Assembly: GCA_934678915.1 (NCBI GenBank)
Contig: CAKUSF010000127.1
Location: forward strand, 1-5,909
Reading direction: 5' to 3'
From: an uncultured Bacteroidales bacterium
GTDB lineage: Bacteria; Bacteroidota; Bacteroidia; Bacteroidales; UBA932
Length of the DNA: 5,909 nucleotides
The notes beneath the pieces were generated by a model. The model was not told the DNA's origin. It saw nothing but the letters and a program-made list of their open reading frames with translations, and did no database searches. The position numbers and the translations under genes are program-made. This document shows, piece after piece, positions 1 to 5,909 of the stretch. How positions within the stretch are numbered: position 1 is the stretch's first letter; each line of letters opens with the position of its first letter.

Positions 1-178
1 TGAAGGCAAAGCGGAAGGTAAAGCTGAGGGTTTGGCGGAGGGCAAGGCGGAGGGTAAGGCGGAGGGTAAGGCGGAGGGTAAGGCGGAGGTAGCTAAGGCT
101 TTGCTGGGCATCGGGATGCCGGTGGAGCAGATTGTCAGCGTCACGGGGCTGACGGCTGAGCAGGTGGAGAAGCTTTAG
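1..178 (+). CDS. C-terminal end of a probable Rpn/PD-(D/E)XK nuclease-like transposase-family protein (partial, 5' end off window)
   Basis: The open frame enters from the left edge (first full codon at 2) and stops at TAG 176-178, giving 58 residues. It begins with seven four-residue units of the EGKA type (one is EGLA), then a tail reading AKALLGIGMPVEQIVSVTGL and ending TAEQVEKL. Known family pattern: many Bacteroidota proteins annotated as Rpn-family recombination-promoting nuclease or PD-(D/E)XK nuclease-family transposase end with a charged EGKxEG repeat helix followed by a small helix-turn-helix-like tail of exactly this kind (G-hydrophobic-P-x-E-Q-I...TGL...E-hydrophobic-E-x-L). The catalytic nuclease domain lies off the window, so activity and intactness cannot be judged. 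The gene converges on the lipoprotein gene and shares a terminator with it. The same tail also occurs on some uncharacterised proteins, so the family call is inference from the C-terminus only. Confidence 0.62.
   Translation, partial: EGKAEGKAEGLAEGKAEGKAEGKAEGKAEVAKALLGIGMPVEQIVSVTGLTAEQVEKL
2..88 (+). repeat. 12-bp in-frame tandem repeat (about 7 units) encoding EGKA
   Basis: Seven consecutive 12-bp units run from 2 to 85, followed by a partial unit (gag, 86-88). The last three units (50-85) are identical (gagggtaaggcg), the unit at 38-49 differs by one base, and units further left differ more (aaagcg/aaagct, one with ttggcg). The period equals four codons, so gain or loss of units keeps the frame. 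The array may continue beyond the left edge. Confidence 0.9.
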
Positions 179-181
179 CTG

Positions 182-231
182 TGATGGATTGACTAACCAT
201 GATGGTGGGTTATCCATCAATGGTTGTCATC
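182..231. repeat. Overlapping inverted repeats after the upstream stop codon
   Basis: A perfect 8-bp inverted repeat, tgatggat (182-189) with atccatca (212-219), encloses a second pairing, aacc (195-198) with ggtt (208-211). A competing pairing joins tgac-t-aaccat (190-200, one bulged t) with atggtt-gtca (220-229). The two folds are mutually exclusive. There is no T-tract after either, so it is not an obvious intrinsic terminator; the terminator proper lies just downstream. Role unknown. Confidence 0.5.
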
Positions 232-244
232 AAATAAAGGTGTG

Positions 245-279
245 AAAAAAGGGCGACCGCATCAGCAGTCGCCCTTTTT
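245..279. terminator. Bidirectional intrinsic terminator between convergent genes
   Basis: Perfect 7-bp GC-rich stem gggcgac (251-257) / gtcgccc (268-274) with a 10-base loop (258-267). It is flanked by six A on the left (245-250) and five T on the right (275-279), which can extend the stem by A-T pairs and supply a U-tract on either transcript. It lies 66 nt after the rightward gene's stop and about 20 nt after the leftward lipoprotein gene's stop at 299-301, so it can end both. Confidence 0.9.
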
Positions 280-298
280 AGTATATTCATGAAAGATT

Positions 299-2281
299 CT
301 ACTTGGATGCTTTGATGCCGAAGAGTACCGCGCGGGTGTTGTTTCCGACACTGGCTGCGGTGGTGACTTTGACGTCAAGATCTGATGTCAGTTCGATCGG
401 GATGTCGAATGTGTAGCAGTCTGAATCTGCGACAGTGAACTTAAAGTTTTCGCTGCCGGTCACACCGTCATTAGCCTTGATGTCCAACGTTTTGAGGACT
501 GTTCCCATACCTGAGAACTCTAATGTGGTGGCAGCGTCTTTCCATGCCAATGCATAGAAAGACACTTTTTTCGAACCGGCAGGAACTGTGATGGTGATGT
601 CTCCGACTTTACCTTTAGAGGCTCCAATCTTAAGGAACTTTACATCTTCGGTGCCATTGACTGTGGCGACATTATCATCGTAAGCATTGGCTCCAAGAGA
701 GTACTTCAAGTCGATAGAGTAAGGATTCTCGCTTGGTTTAGGATCCTCGCTACCACCGGTAGGGGCAGTGTAAGCAAGGACAACTCCGCCAGCGGCCATC
801 TGAGCAGAGCCATTATGTTCTCCTCTCTTGCCGGCAACAGTGATTGTTCCGCCTACCTCAGGGTTGAGAGCCTCAACGTTAGATTTGTCGAATGTAGTGA
901 CACGATAGAGATAAAGGGTGTTGGTATTATCCTTAATTGTAATGCATACATTGTTGTACTTAGCACTGAGATCCTCAACTTTAGTGATTTCACCACTAAC
1001 AGCATAGATGTCATTGCCAACTGGAGCAGCAAGGAACTCTGCAAGAGAGACCTTGTTGTAACGAATGTGGGACTCATAAACACCACCAGCGGCCATCTGA
1101 GGAGCACCGTTGTAAGAACTTCTCTTTCCAACAAAAGTAACAATATCGCCCTCAGCAAGGCCGAGATCCTCAATGTTGCCTTCGCTAGTCACAGCACGGA
1201 AGAGCTTAACACTGCTAGAGAAATCGCCAGAAGAAACAACTATATCAGCATTATGATATTTTGGAGAAGCTGAGATGCTTGTAATTACACCTGTCACTCT
1301 ATACTGAGTGTCTCCCTCTGAAGCAGCTAGGAACTCTTTAACAGTAGCATCAATAATAGCACCCTTCTGCTCAAGAGTTGTCTGAGCTGAATATGACTTA
1401 CCATTTGAAGTAGTGTTGAACACAAGAGTAGTCGAACGATCACCTCCAGCGTTGTTTGCAGCATTGAAGGTAACGGTAGCATTGGTGCCAGAGGTCTCGA
1501 TGGAAGTAACCGAGAGCCATGACTTAGCGTCATCAGGAACAACTACAGACACGCCTTCGCCCTTGCAGGTGAGGTAAGCCTTGAACTCACCACCTTCAAG
1601 AGGGAGAGGTTCCTTCACGGAAACAGAGTCAACCTTGATTAGGGACTTCTCAATGCTGATGACAGTCACATTGACGAGCTCGATGGTTCCATTATAAGTC
1701 TTTCTTGGACCTTCAACAGTCACGATGTCACCAACCTCGATGCCAAGGCTGAGGAATTTTTGCTCAGCACCGCTTGCATCAAGTGTACCATAGATATAGG
1801 CTTCGCCTGTGCCATCGTTGAGGTACATGTTGCCATAAGTGGTGTTCGCAATCTTAGTAACTGCACCTTTGACACGGTATGACTTGCCGTCTTCTCCCTT
1901 TTCGTTAAAATCCTTGCAGGAAGTGATAGGAAGATCAACTTTCTCGGTCATCTGAAGAACATTGATGATCTGAGATTTGCCGTCACAAGTCAGATAAAGC
2001 ATCGCCTCATTGGTTGAGGTGGCAGCCTCTGCCTTGAATGTTACCAAAGTCTCACCGGCAGCACCAGAAGTCGGGGTGACTGTCACCCATTCAGGAATAT
2101 CACCAAAAGACCATTCAGACTTAGCATTGACCGTGATGGTCTGAGAGCCACCGGCAGCAGGGATAGCCACATAGGATGACGAAACCCTAACCTCGTCGAG
2201 ATAGGTCTCAATGTCATCTTCGCAGCCAACTGCGAGTGTCAAAGCGGCCACAAGGGCGGTGAAAATGTATTTAAGTTTCAT
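299..2281 (-). CDS. Modular surface lipoprotein: BACON-like and OB-fold-like domains, partner of the Oar-like receptor
   Basis: 660 aa. Residues 1-20 are a lipoprotein signal peptide (KLK, hydrophobic core, lipobox LAVGC with Cys20). The acidic residues after the cysteine (EDDIE, 21-25) resemble the Bacteroidetes lipoprotein export signal, suggesting display on the cell surface. Domains read from sequence: a BACON-like beta-sandwich at about 33-111 (PAAGGSQTITV, W65 after IPE, a TPTSG turn, a closing INVLQ strand); an OB-fold-like module at about 117-211 (YRVKGAVTKI, LNDGTGEAYIYG, VGDIVTVEG, YNGTIEL); a second, more divergent BACON-like domain at about 214-306; two further OB-like modules at about 312-405 and 411-504, which both contain GKR..(Y/H)NG..QMAAGGV; a Gly/Ser/Pro linker (508-520); and a C-terminal beta-rich domain (521-660) that may bind ligand. 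No catalytic motif is evident. Start ATG 2279-2281 is fixed by the signal peptide. It lies 17 nt after the receptor gene and has only a weak ribosome site. The ligand is unknown: BACON domains are usually spacers or binding modules, while OB folds can bind oligosaccharide or nucleic acid. It is not SusD-like. Confidence 0.85.
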   Translation of the reverse strand: MKLKYIFTALVAALTLAVGCEDDIETYLDEVRVSSSYVAIPAAGGSQTITVNAKSEWSFGDIPEWVTVTPTSGAAGETLVTFKAEAATSTNEAMLYLTCDGKSQIINVLQMTEKVDLPITSCKDFNEKGEDGKSYRVKGAVTKIANTTYGNMYLNDGTGEAYIYGTLDASGAEQKFLSLGIEVGDIVTVEGPRKTYNGTIELVNVTVISIEKSLIKVDSVSVKEPLPLEGGEFKAYLTCKGEGVSVVVPDDAKSWLSVTSIETSGTNATVTFNAANNAGGDRSTTLVFNTTSNGKSYSAQTTLEQKGAIIDATVKEFLAASEGDTQYRVTGVITSISASPKYHNADIVVSSGDFSSSVKLFRAVTSEGNIEDLGLAEGDIVTFVGKRSSYNGAPQMAAGGVYESHIRYNKVSLAEFLAAPVGNDIYAVSGEITKVEDLSAKYNNVCITIKDNTNTLYLYRVTTFDKSNVEALNPEVGGTITVAGKRGEHNGSAQMAAGGVVLAYTAPTGGSEDPKPSENPYSIDLKYSLGANAYDDNVATVNGTEDVKFLKIGASKGKVGDITITVPAGSKKVSFYALAWKDAATTLEFSGMGTVLKTLDIKANDGVTGSENFKFTVADSDCYTFDIPIELTSDLDVKVTTAASVGNNTRAVLFGIKASK

Positions 2282-2298
2282 ATCGTCTTGACATTAAA

Positions 2299-5200
2299 TT
2301 AGTTAAACATGTACTTGATACCAACGGAAGCGTACCAGCACTGTCCGATGTTGTGGTAAGGAACGAAGGTCTCGGTGTTGGCGTTGTAAGCCGCAGGAGT
2401 AGAGAATGTGGCATAGCCCTCATTGTCAACACCTTCGTACTTAAGGATACGTCCCTCTCCGAGGGCCGGGTTCATGTACTTGCTGACACCCCAGCTTGAG
2501 TTGAAGAGATTGAGGATGTTCTTGACATCAAGGCTGAGCTGAAGAGTGTTGACGCTCTTGCCAACGTTAACCTTGAAATCATGCTTGTAGCTGAAGTCAA
2601 TCCTATGAACCCAAGGTGAGTAAACACTGTAAGCCTCAGCGTACTTGCCCTGACGCTTGCTCAGGTACTTGTCGTTGTGCACGTAGTCCATGAAGCGGTC
2701 ACGGTCATCGTCAGAAACGAAGCGGAACTCTCTGTTGGCAACCTCTGCATCGGTAGGAACGTAGATAGCATCGTAGTTGTAGCCGTCACCGTTGATGTCG
2801 TTGACTGTCATGTAAGAGTAATTGTAGCCACCTCTCCATGTCTCGTAGATGAAGCTGTAGTGGTTACCGGACTTGTCACTGTGGGTAAGAGAAGCGACAA
2901 AACGGTCAGGGGTCACGTACTGTGAGTTGTGAAGACCCGGATCGTTAGGACCGTTGACGGTCGCCATGTAGTTGAGCACTGAGGAAGCGTTCGAACCTGG
3001 CATACCGGTAAGTTCCTTGGAAACAGTGTGGGTGTAGGCCGCCATGATGTTGAGGCCCTGTACAGGAGTTGTGTTGATTGTCAAGTTGGCAGAATAACCG
3101 TAGCCTCTGCTGGTGTTCTCAAGAACGTATGCAGCTGGCATATTCTTAGACTCCATTACGACATTTCCAGCTTCATCTTTAACCACATTACCGTTCTTGT
3201 CTTTCTTTTCAGTCAGGTAGGTGTACTTGAAATCCTGATAGATAGGACGATTGTCAGCACCGTTGAACCTTGAGAAGCCGTCGGTGTCCTTGATGCTCCA
3301 GTCCCTCAGGCAAACACCGTTAATGGTCTTGTTGAATATTCCTTCAGCAGTGATCGTGAATGGGAATGAAGTAGGAAGAGAGTAGTCGATGGCAAGGGAT
3401 GTCTTCCAAACCTGTGGCATCTTGAACTTAGGATCCACAGCGGAGATCTCGGAAGGAGCTGTTCCATCCTCTGGCTTGATGGTGTCAGGATAGCCCATTG
3501 AGATAAGCTTGTCGTGGAGCTCCTGACGATTCAGGATTTTGCCAGCGAACTGTGACATGTCTGTCTTGGTGCTACCGCTCTTTCCGTCAGCGCTAAGCTT
3601 GGCCTGATACTGAACCATACCTGAGTTGGTAGGCATGTTGGTGAAGAACACGAGTGGGAGACGGCCAGAGAAGAGACCAGTACCTCCGCGAACCTTAAGG
3701 CTCTTGTTACCAAGAACATCCCATGTGAAGCCCACACGTGGGGAAACAGTAAGGCTGCTGTTAGGCCACTTACCGGTGTCAATGTGCTTCCCATTATAGT
3801 CAAAATCGTAAATCGCCTGATTTCTCATGAGGTCCTGATTGCTGAAGAATAGGCCATCAAGACGGAGGCCGTAGGTGAGTTTGAAGTTGTCTGTAACAGA
3901 CCACTCGTCCTGAGCGTAAGCACCAAGCTTGTTGAAGCGCACGCGAGCGGCAGGGTTTGCCTCACCATCGTAGCCGTAGGTAAGGCAGACAATTGAAGGA
4001 GCAGCCTCATTGAGGAAGTCATCAAGGCTGTTGTAGCGGTAGTAACCGGTACCGTTTCTCATGTAAGAGTTGTCGGCCATCTGGTACTCATAGCTGAGAC
4101 CGAAAGTGGCCTTGTGATTACCGTTGTAGTAGGTGAGGTCATCCTTTGCTGTGATGACGTTGTTGTGCACACCGTTGTTCCAGGTAAAGAGCTCGTAACC
4201 GAGAGCCATGTAGGTGTTGGAGCCATCAGCATCTTTCTCTCCATCAGGACTCTTCTTGCCTCCGTCCATTATGTCGATGAACGGGAAGTCAGCAGAGTTG
4301 GTTCCACGAATGTCATCAAGCTGGGAATATGTAGCAAGGAACTGGTTGGAGAGTTTGTCGCTCAGGCGGCTGTTGAGGTCAAGAGACCAAGTGTTAACCA
4401 GATTGTCCTGAGAGTACATCGAATTAGCGAAGGACATCGAGTAAAGGGAAGTACGTGCATAGGCAGAACGTGAACCACCGTCCATTGAAGAAGCGTTAGG
4501 TGCACTCCATCTCTTGTTGAGAGTGTGGTTGTAACGCAGGGCAAGGTGATGGTTGTTGTTGATGTTCCAGTCGATGCGGGCAAGGATTTTTCTGTTGCTT
4601 TCATCTGCAGGGAAGCTGGTCCATGAACCCGTGTCGTAGCCATACTTGCTCTTCACGAAATCGGAAACCTTCTGAAGGTCTGCCAAAGTGGTACGGGAAA
4701 GATAGGAATTGGAATCACCTATTCCATCCTCGGAGCCTCTCCAGTTATTGGCCACAGTAGGGGTCTTGGCATATTCATAGTTCACAAAGAAGAAGAGCTT
4801 GTTCTTGATGATCGGGCCACCGAAGGTCATACCGTAGATGGTGTTGCGGTCCTTGTCGCGGGCACCCGAAATGTTCTCTCCCTCAACGGTGTCACCACGC
4901 ATATTCTCGTTCTTATGATAAACGTAGGCTGTTCCCTTGAAGGTGTTTGTACCAGACTTTGTGATGGCATTCACACCACCACCGATGAAGTTGGTCTGAC
5001 GAACATCATAAGGAGAAATCACAACCTGAAGTTCCTCAATGGCATCAATTGAAATAGGGCTGCCACCACCTGGAAGGTTTGAACTCAGACCGAAGTTGTT
5101 GTTGAAGTTGGCACCATCAACAGTAAAGTTGGCAGTACGTCCGTCAGCTCCAGCGAAAGTCATTCCGTTTCCACCGTAAGGGGAAAGTCTGGTCACGTCG

Positions 5201-5670
5201 GTGATGCTCCTGCTGACTGTAGGAAGTGACTCGATCTGTGATTTGTTGATGTTTGTTGCGGCACCGGTCTTCTCGACAGCGAACTTGGAGTTGGCGGTAG
5301 AGACCACAACGGCTTCTGACAGCATCTGGGTGTCATCGTTCAACTTGGCGTTGAGGTTGTACGCCTCTGCGAGCTGAAGGGTGACATCCGTGAAGGTCAC
5401 GGTCTGGTAGCCAAGGCAGCTGACCTCAACCTTGTAAGGGCCACCTGAACGCATACCGTTGATCGCGTAGCGACCGTCAGCGTTGACGACAGCGTAGTAC
5501 TGTGTACCCGATGGGGTGTGAACCGCAACCACAGCGGCTCCAGGAACAGCGGCTCCATTGGCGTCAGTAACCTTTCCGTTCAGTGAGGACGTGGTCACCT
5601 GTGCAAATGCCGTGATTCCGACAAGGGCAGCGACTAATGCAGCAAAGCCCTTTTTGAGTAATTGAACCAT
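2299..5670 (-). CDS. Oar-like TonB-dependent outer-membrane receptor with carboxypeptidase-regulatory-like N-terminal domain
   Basis: 1123 aa. Signal peptide 1-23 (KK, hydrophobic core, cleavage AFA|Q). A carboxypeptidase-regulatory-like domain spans about 28-110 (LNGKVTDANGAAVPGAAV, DGRYAINGM, GYQTVTF). A candidate TonB-box stretch EAVVVS (119-124) comes before the plug (about 130-240: INKSQIESLPTVSRSITDVT, DGRTANFTVDGANFNNNFG, IDAIEELQVVISPYDVRQ, GGGVNAITKSGTNTFKG). The rest (about 245-1123) is a 22-strand-type barrel ending in alternating aromatic/hydrophobic residues (CWYASVGIKYMFN). The plug wording, the length just over 1000 aa, and the loop with DINGDGYNYDAIYVP (958-972) match the Oar/OmpA-related branch of TonB-dependent receptors rather than SusC. 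Family knowledge: these barrels move ligands across the outer membrane using TonB-ExbBD energy, and Myxococcus Oar has been linked to protease secretion, so direction and substrate are open. First gene of a two-gene operon; no frameshift or truncation seen. The start is supported by the signal peptide; upstream is A/T-rich without a clear Shine-Dalgarno. Confidence 0.93.
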   Translation of the reverse strand: MVQLLKKGFAALVAALVGITAFAQVTTSSLNGKVTDANGAAVPGAAVVAVHTPSGTQYYAVVNADGRYAINGMRSGGPYKVEVSCLGYQTVTFTDVTLQLAEAYNLNAKLNDDTQMLSEAVVVSTANSKFAVEKTGAATNINKSQIESLPTVSRSITDVTRLSPYGGNGMTFAGADGRTANFTVDGANFNNNFGLSSNLPGGGSPISIDAIEELQVVISPYDVRQTNFIGGGVNAITKSGTNTFKGTAYVYHKNENMRGDTVEGENISGARDKDRNTIYGMTFGGPIIKNKLFFFVNYEYAKTPTVANNWRGSEDGIGDSNSYLSRTTLADLQKVSDFVKSKYGYDTGSWTSFPADESNRKILARIDWNINNNHHLALRYNHTLNKRWSAPNASSMDGGSRSAYARTSLYSMSFANSMYSQDNLVNTWSLDLNSRLSDKLSNQFLATYSQLDDIRGTNSADFPFIDIMDGGKKSPDGEKDADGSNTYMALGYELFTWNNGVHNNVITAKDDLTYYNGNHKATFGLSYEYQMADNSYMRNGTGYYRYNSLDDFLNEAAPSIVCLTYGYDGEANPAARVRFNKLGAYAQDEWSVTDNFKLTYGLRLDGLFFSNQDLMRNQAIYDFDYNGKHIDTGKWPNSSLTVSPRVGFTWDVLGNKSLKVRGGTGLFSGRLPLVFFTNMPTNSGMVQYQAKLSADGKSGSTKTDMSQFAGKILNRQELHDKLISMGYPDTIKPEDGTAPSEISAVDPKFKMPQVWKTSLAIDYSLPTSFPFTITAEGIFNKTINGVCLRDWSIKDTDGFSRFNGADNRPIYQDFKYTYLTEKKDKNGNVVKDEAGNVVMESKNMPAAYVLENTSRGYGYSANLTINTTPVQGLNIMAAYTHTVSKELTGMPGSNASSVLNYMATVNGPNDPGLHNSQYVTPDRFVASLTHSDKSGNHYSFIYETWRGGYNYSYMTVNDINGDGYNYDAIYVPTDAEVANREFRFVSDDDRDRFMDYVHNDKYLSKRQGKYAEAYSVYSPWVHRIDFSYKHDFKVNVGKSVNTLQLSLDVKNILNLFNSSWGVSKYMNPALGEGRILKYEGVDNEGYATFSTPAAYNANTETFVPYHNIGQCWYASVGIKYMFN
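3157..3204 (-). repeat. Tandem 8-residue duplication inside a receptor loop
   Basis: Two adjacent 24-bp units (3181-3204 and 3157-3180) encode KDKNGNVV and KDEAGNVV, residues 823-838 of the receptor. They lie in a charged, Gly/Asn-rich stretch between barrel strands, as expected for a surface loop. The units differ at several bases, so the duplication is not very recent. Confidence 0.65.
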
Positions 5671-5728
5671 AGATTTGTTAAAAATAAAGTATTGAATTAA
5701 ATGTTTTTCGCACTAACCATTCAACTTG

Positions 5729-5757
5729 CGAAATTAACACATTTTATTCGGTTCAGA
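5729..5757 (-). promoter_or_regulatory. Tentative promoter for the receptor-lipoprotein operon
   Basis: Read leftward, TAATTTCG (5736-5729) is one base off the Bacteroidetes -7 consensus TAnnTTTG. TCTG (5757-5754), 17 bases before it, is a one-mismatch version of the -33 TTTG. Transcription would start near 5722 and leave a 5' leader of about 50 nt before the ATG at 5670. No better match was found between 5671 and 5830 on this strand. A weak consensus would fit a promoter needing an activator or an alternative sigma factor. Confidence 0.3.
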
Positions 5758-5772
5758 AAATTTAATTTAGTT

Positions 5773-5803
5773 ACATTACGATTACGATTGAAGATTGTAA
5801 TGT
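5773..5803. promoter_or_regulatory. Imperfect palindrome between the divergent promoters, possible operator
   Basis: acattac (5773-5779) pairs perfectly with gtaatgt (5797-5803), and the pairing continues inward with g/t and at/at-type contacts. Inside are two tandem copies of acgatt (5778-5789 region). It lies just upstream of the tentative leftward -33 and about 30 bp before the rightward -33, a fitting place for a regulator site. No specific regulator is recognised. Confidence 0.35.
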
Positions 5804-5833
5804 TTTACCCACGGAAACATATTCATAGTTGGT

Positions 5834-5863
5834 TTTGGATATTCAAAAAAAGTAGTACCTTTG
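5834..5863 (+). promoter_or_regulatory. Bacteroidetes-type primary sigma promoter (rightward)
   Basis: TTTG at 5834-5837 and TACCTTTG at 5856-5863 match the -33 (TTTG) and -7 (TAnnTTTG) elements exactly, with an 18-nt spacer that includes an A-tract (5845-5851). The start of transcription is expected near 5867-5871, immediately before the riboswitch-like structure. The gene it drives lies beyond the right edge. Confidence 0.82.
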
Positions 5864-5874
5864 CATCCGGAAAA

Positions 5875-5909
5875 TGTGGAGAGATTTGCCTGCTTGCAAC
5901 CACACTAAA
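5875..5909 (+). ncRNA. SAM-II riboswitch, 5' part (truncated by window edge)
   Basis: The first stem is tgtgg (5875-5879) pairing with ccaca (5900-5904). The 20-nt loop contains GATTTG (5883-5888) and TGCTTGCAA (5891-5899), and an A-rich CTAAA follows (5905-5909). Known SAM-II (metA-type) riboswitches have this same order: short P1, loop with GAUUU-A/G and a UUGCAA block directly before the P1 3' strand, then an A-rich connector and a GCUAAA block that closes the pseudoknot. That last block would lie just past the edge and cannot be seen. The promoter starts transcription only a few bases upstream, so the RNA begins almost at the aptamer. It would sense S-adenosylmethionine and lower expression of a downstream methionine or SAM biosynthesis gene. 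The call rests on motif recall, not a covariance search. Confidence 0.72.

Noticed and set aside
2..88. Short tandem repeats as a possible CRISPR array
   Set aside because: The units are 12 bp, directly adjacent with no spacers, and read in frame as EGKA. This is a protein-coding repeat.
815..1273. Open frame of 152 codons on the + strand opposite the lipoprotein gene
   Set aside because: It lies entirely within the 660-aa lipoprotein gene on the other strand, shows no recognisable domain, and the opposing frame carries clear repeated modules. It is a shadow frame.
299..2281. Type IX secretion C-terminal sorting domain on the lipoprotein
   Set aside because: The protein already has a lipobox and ends in GIKASK without the usual sorting-domain motifs. 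Surface display is better explained by the acidic residues after Cys20.
2282..2298. A separate promoter or terminator between the two operon genes
   Set aside because: Only 17 bases separate the genes, with no hairpin or promoter elements; co-transcription is the simpler reading.
4114..4473. Open frame of 119 codons on the + strand opposite the receptor gene
   Set aside because: It overlaps the barrel-coding part of the receptor. The translation is rich in V and shows no domain or signal, as expected for the antisense of a beta-rich coding sequence.
4362..4643. Open frame of 93 codons on the - strand, out of frame within the receptor gene
   Set aside because: Threonine/leucine-rich low-complexity translation caused by frame-shifted reading of the receptor; no independent start signal.
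2299..5670. Calling the receptor SusC/RagA
   Set aside because: The plug and late-loop motifs match Oar-like receptors, and the neighbouring lipoprotein lacks SusD features, so the SusC name would mislead.

Overview
The window looks like chromosomal DNA from a Bacteroidota bacterium, most likely order Bacteroidales. Four signals support this: a promoter with the Bacteroidetes -33/-7 signature (TTTG, then TAnnTTTG); a TonB-dependent receptor with an N-terminal carboxypeptidase-regulatory-like domain; a lipoprotein with BACON-type domains and an acidic stretch just after the lipid-anchored cysteine; and A/T-rich start regions without clear Shine-Dalgarno sequences. The genus cannot be fixed from this sequence.

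Layout. Positions 1-178 (+) are the last 58 codons of a gene cut by the left edge. They hold a run of 12-bp in-frame repeats encoding EGKA units, followed by a short helical tail typical of Rpn/PD-(D/E)XK nuclease-like 'transposase' proteins. Positions 179-298 hold an inverted-repeat region and a strong bidirectional terminator that separates two convergent genes. Positions 299-5670 (-) are a two-gene operon: first an Oar-like TonB-dependent outer-membrane receptor of 1123 aa (2299-5670), then, after 17 nt, a 660-aa modular surface lipoprotein (299-2281). Positions 5671-5909 are a divergent regulatory region. It holds a tentative leftward promoter for the operon, an imperfect palindrome, a very good rightward Bacteroidetes promoter, and the 5' part of what I read as a SAM-II riboswitch, cut by the right edge.

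How the parts may work together. The receptor and lipoprotein are almost certainly co-transcribed and both should sit in the outer membrane. The pair resembles SusC/SusD in layout, but the receptor is of the Oar type and the lipoprotein is not SusD-like: it is built of BACON-like beta-sandwiches alternating with three OB-fold-like modules and a C-terminal beta-rich domain. The ligand is unknown. The rightward gene beyond the edge is probably a methionine/SAM-pathway gene controlled by the riboswitch and is not obviously related to the receptor operon.
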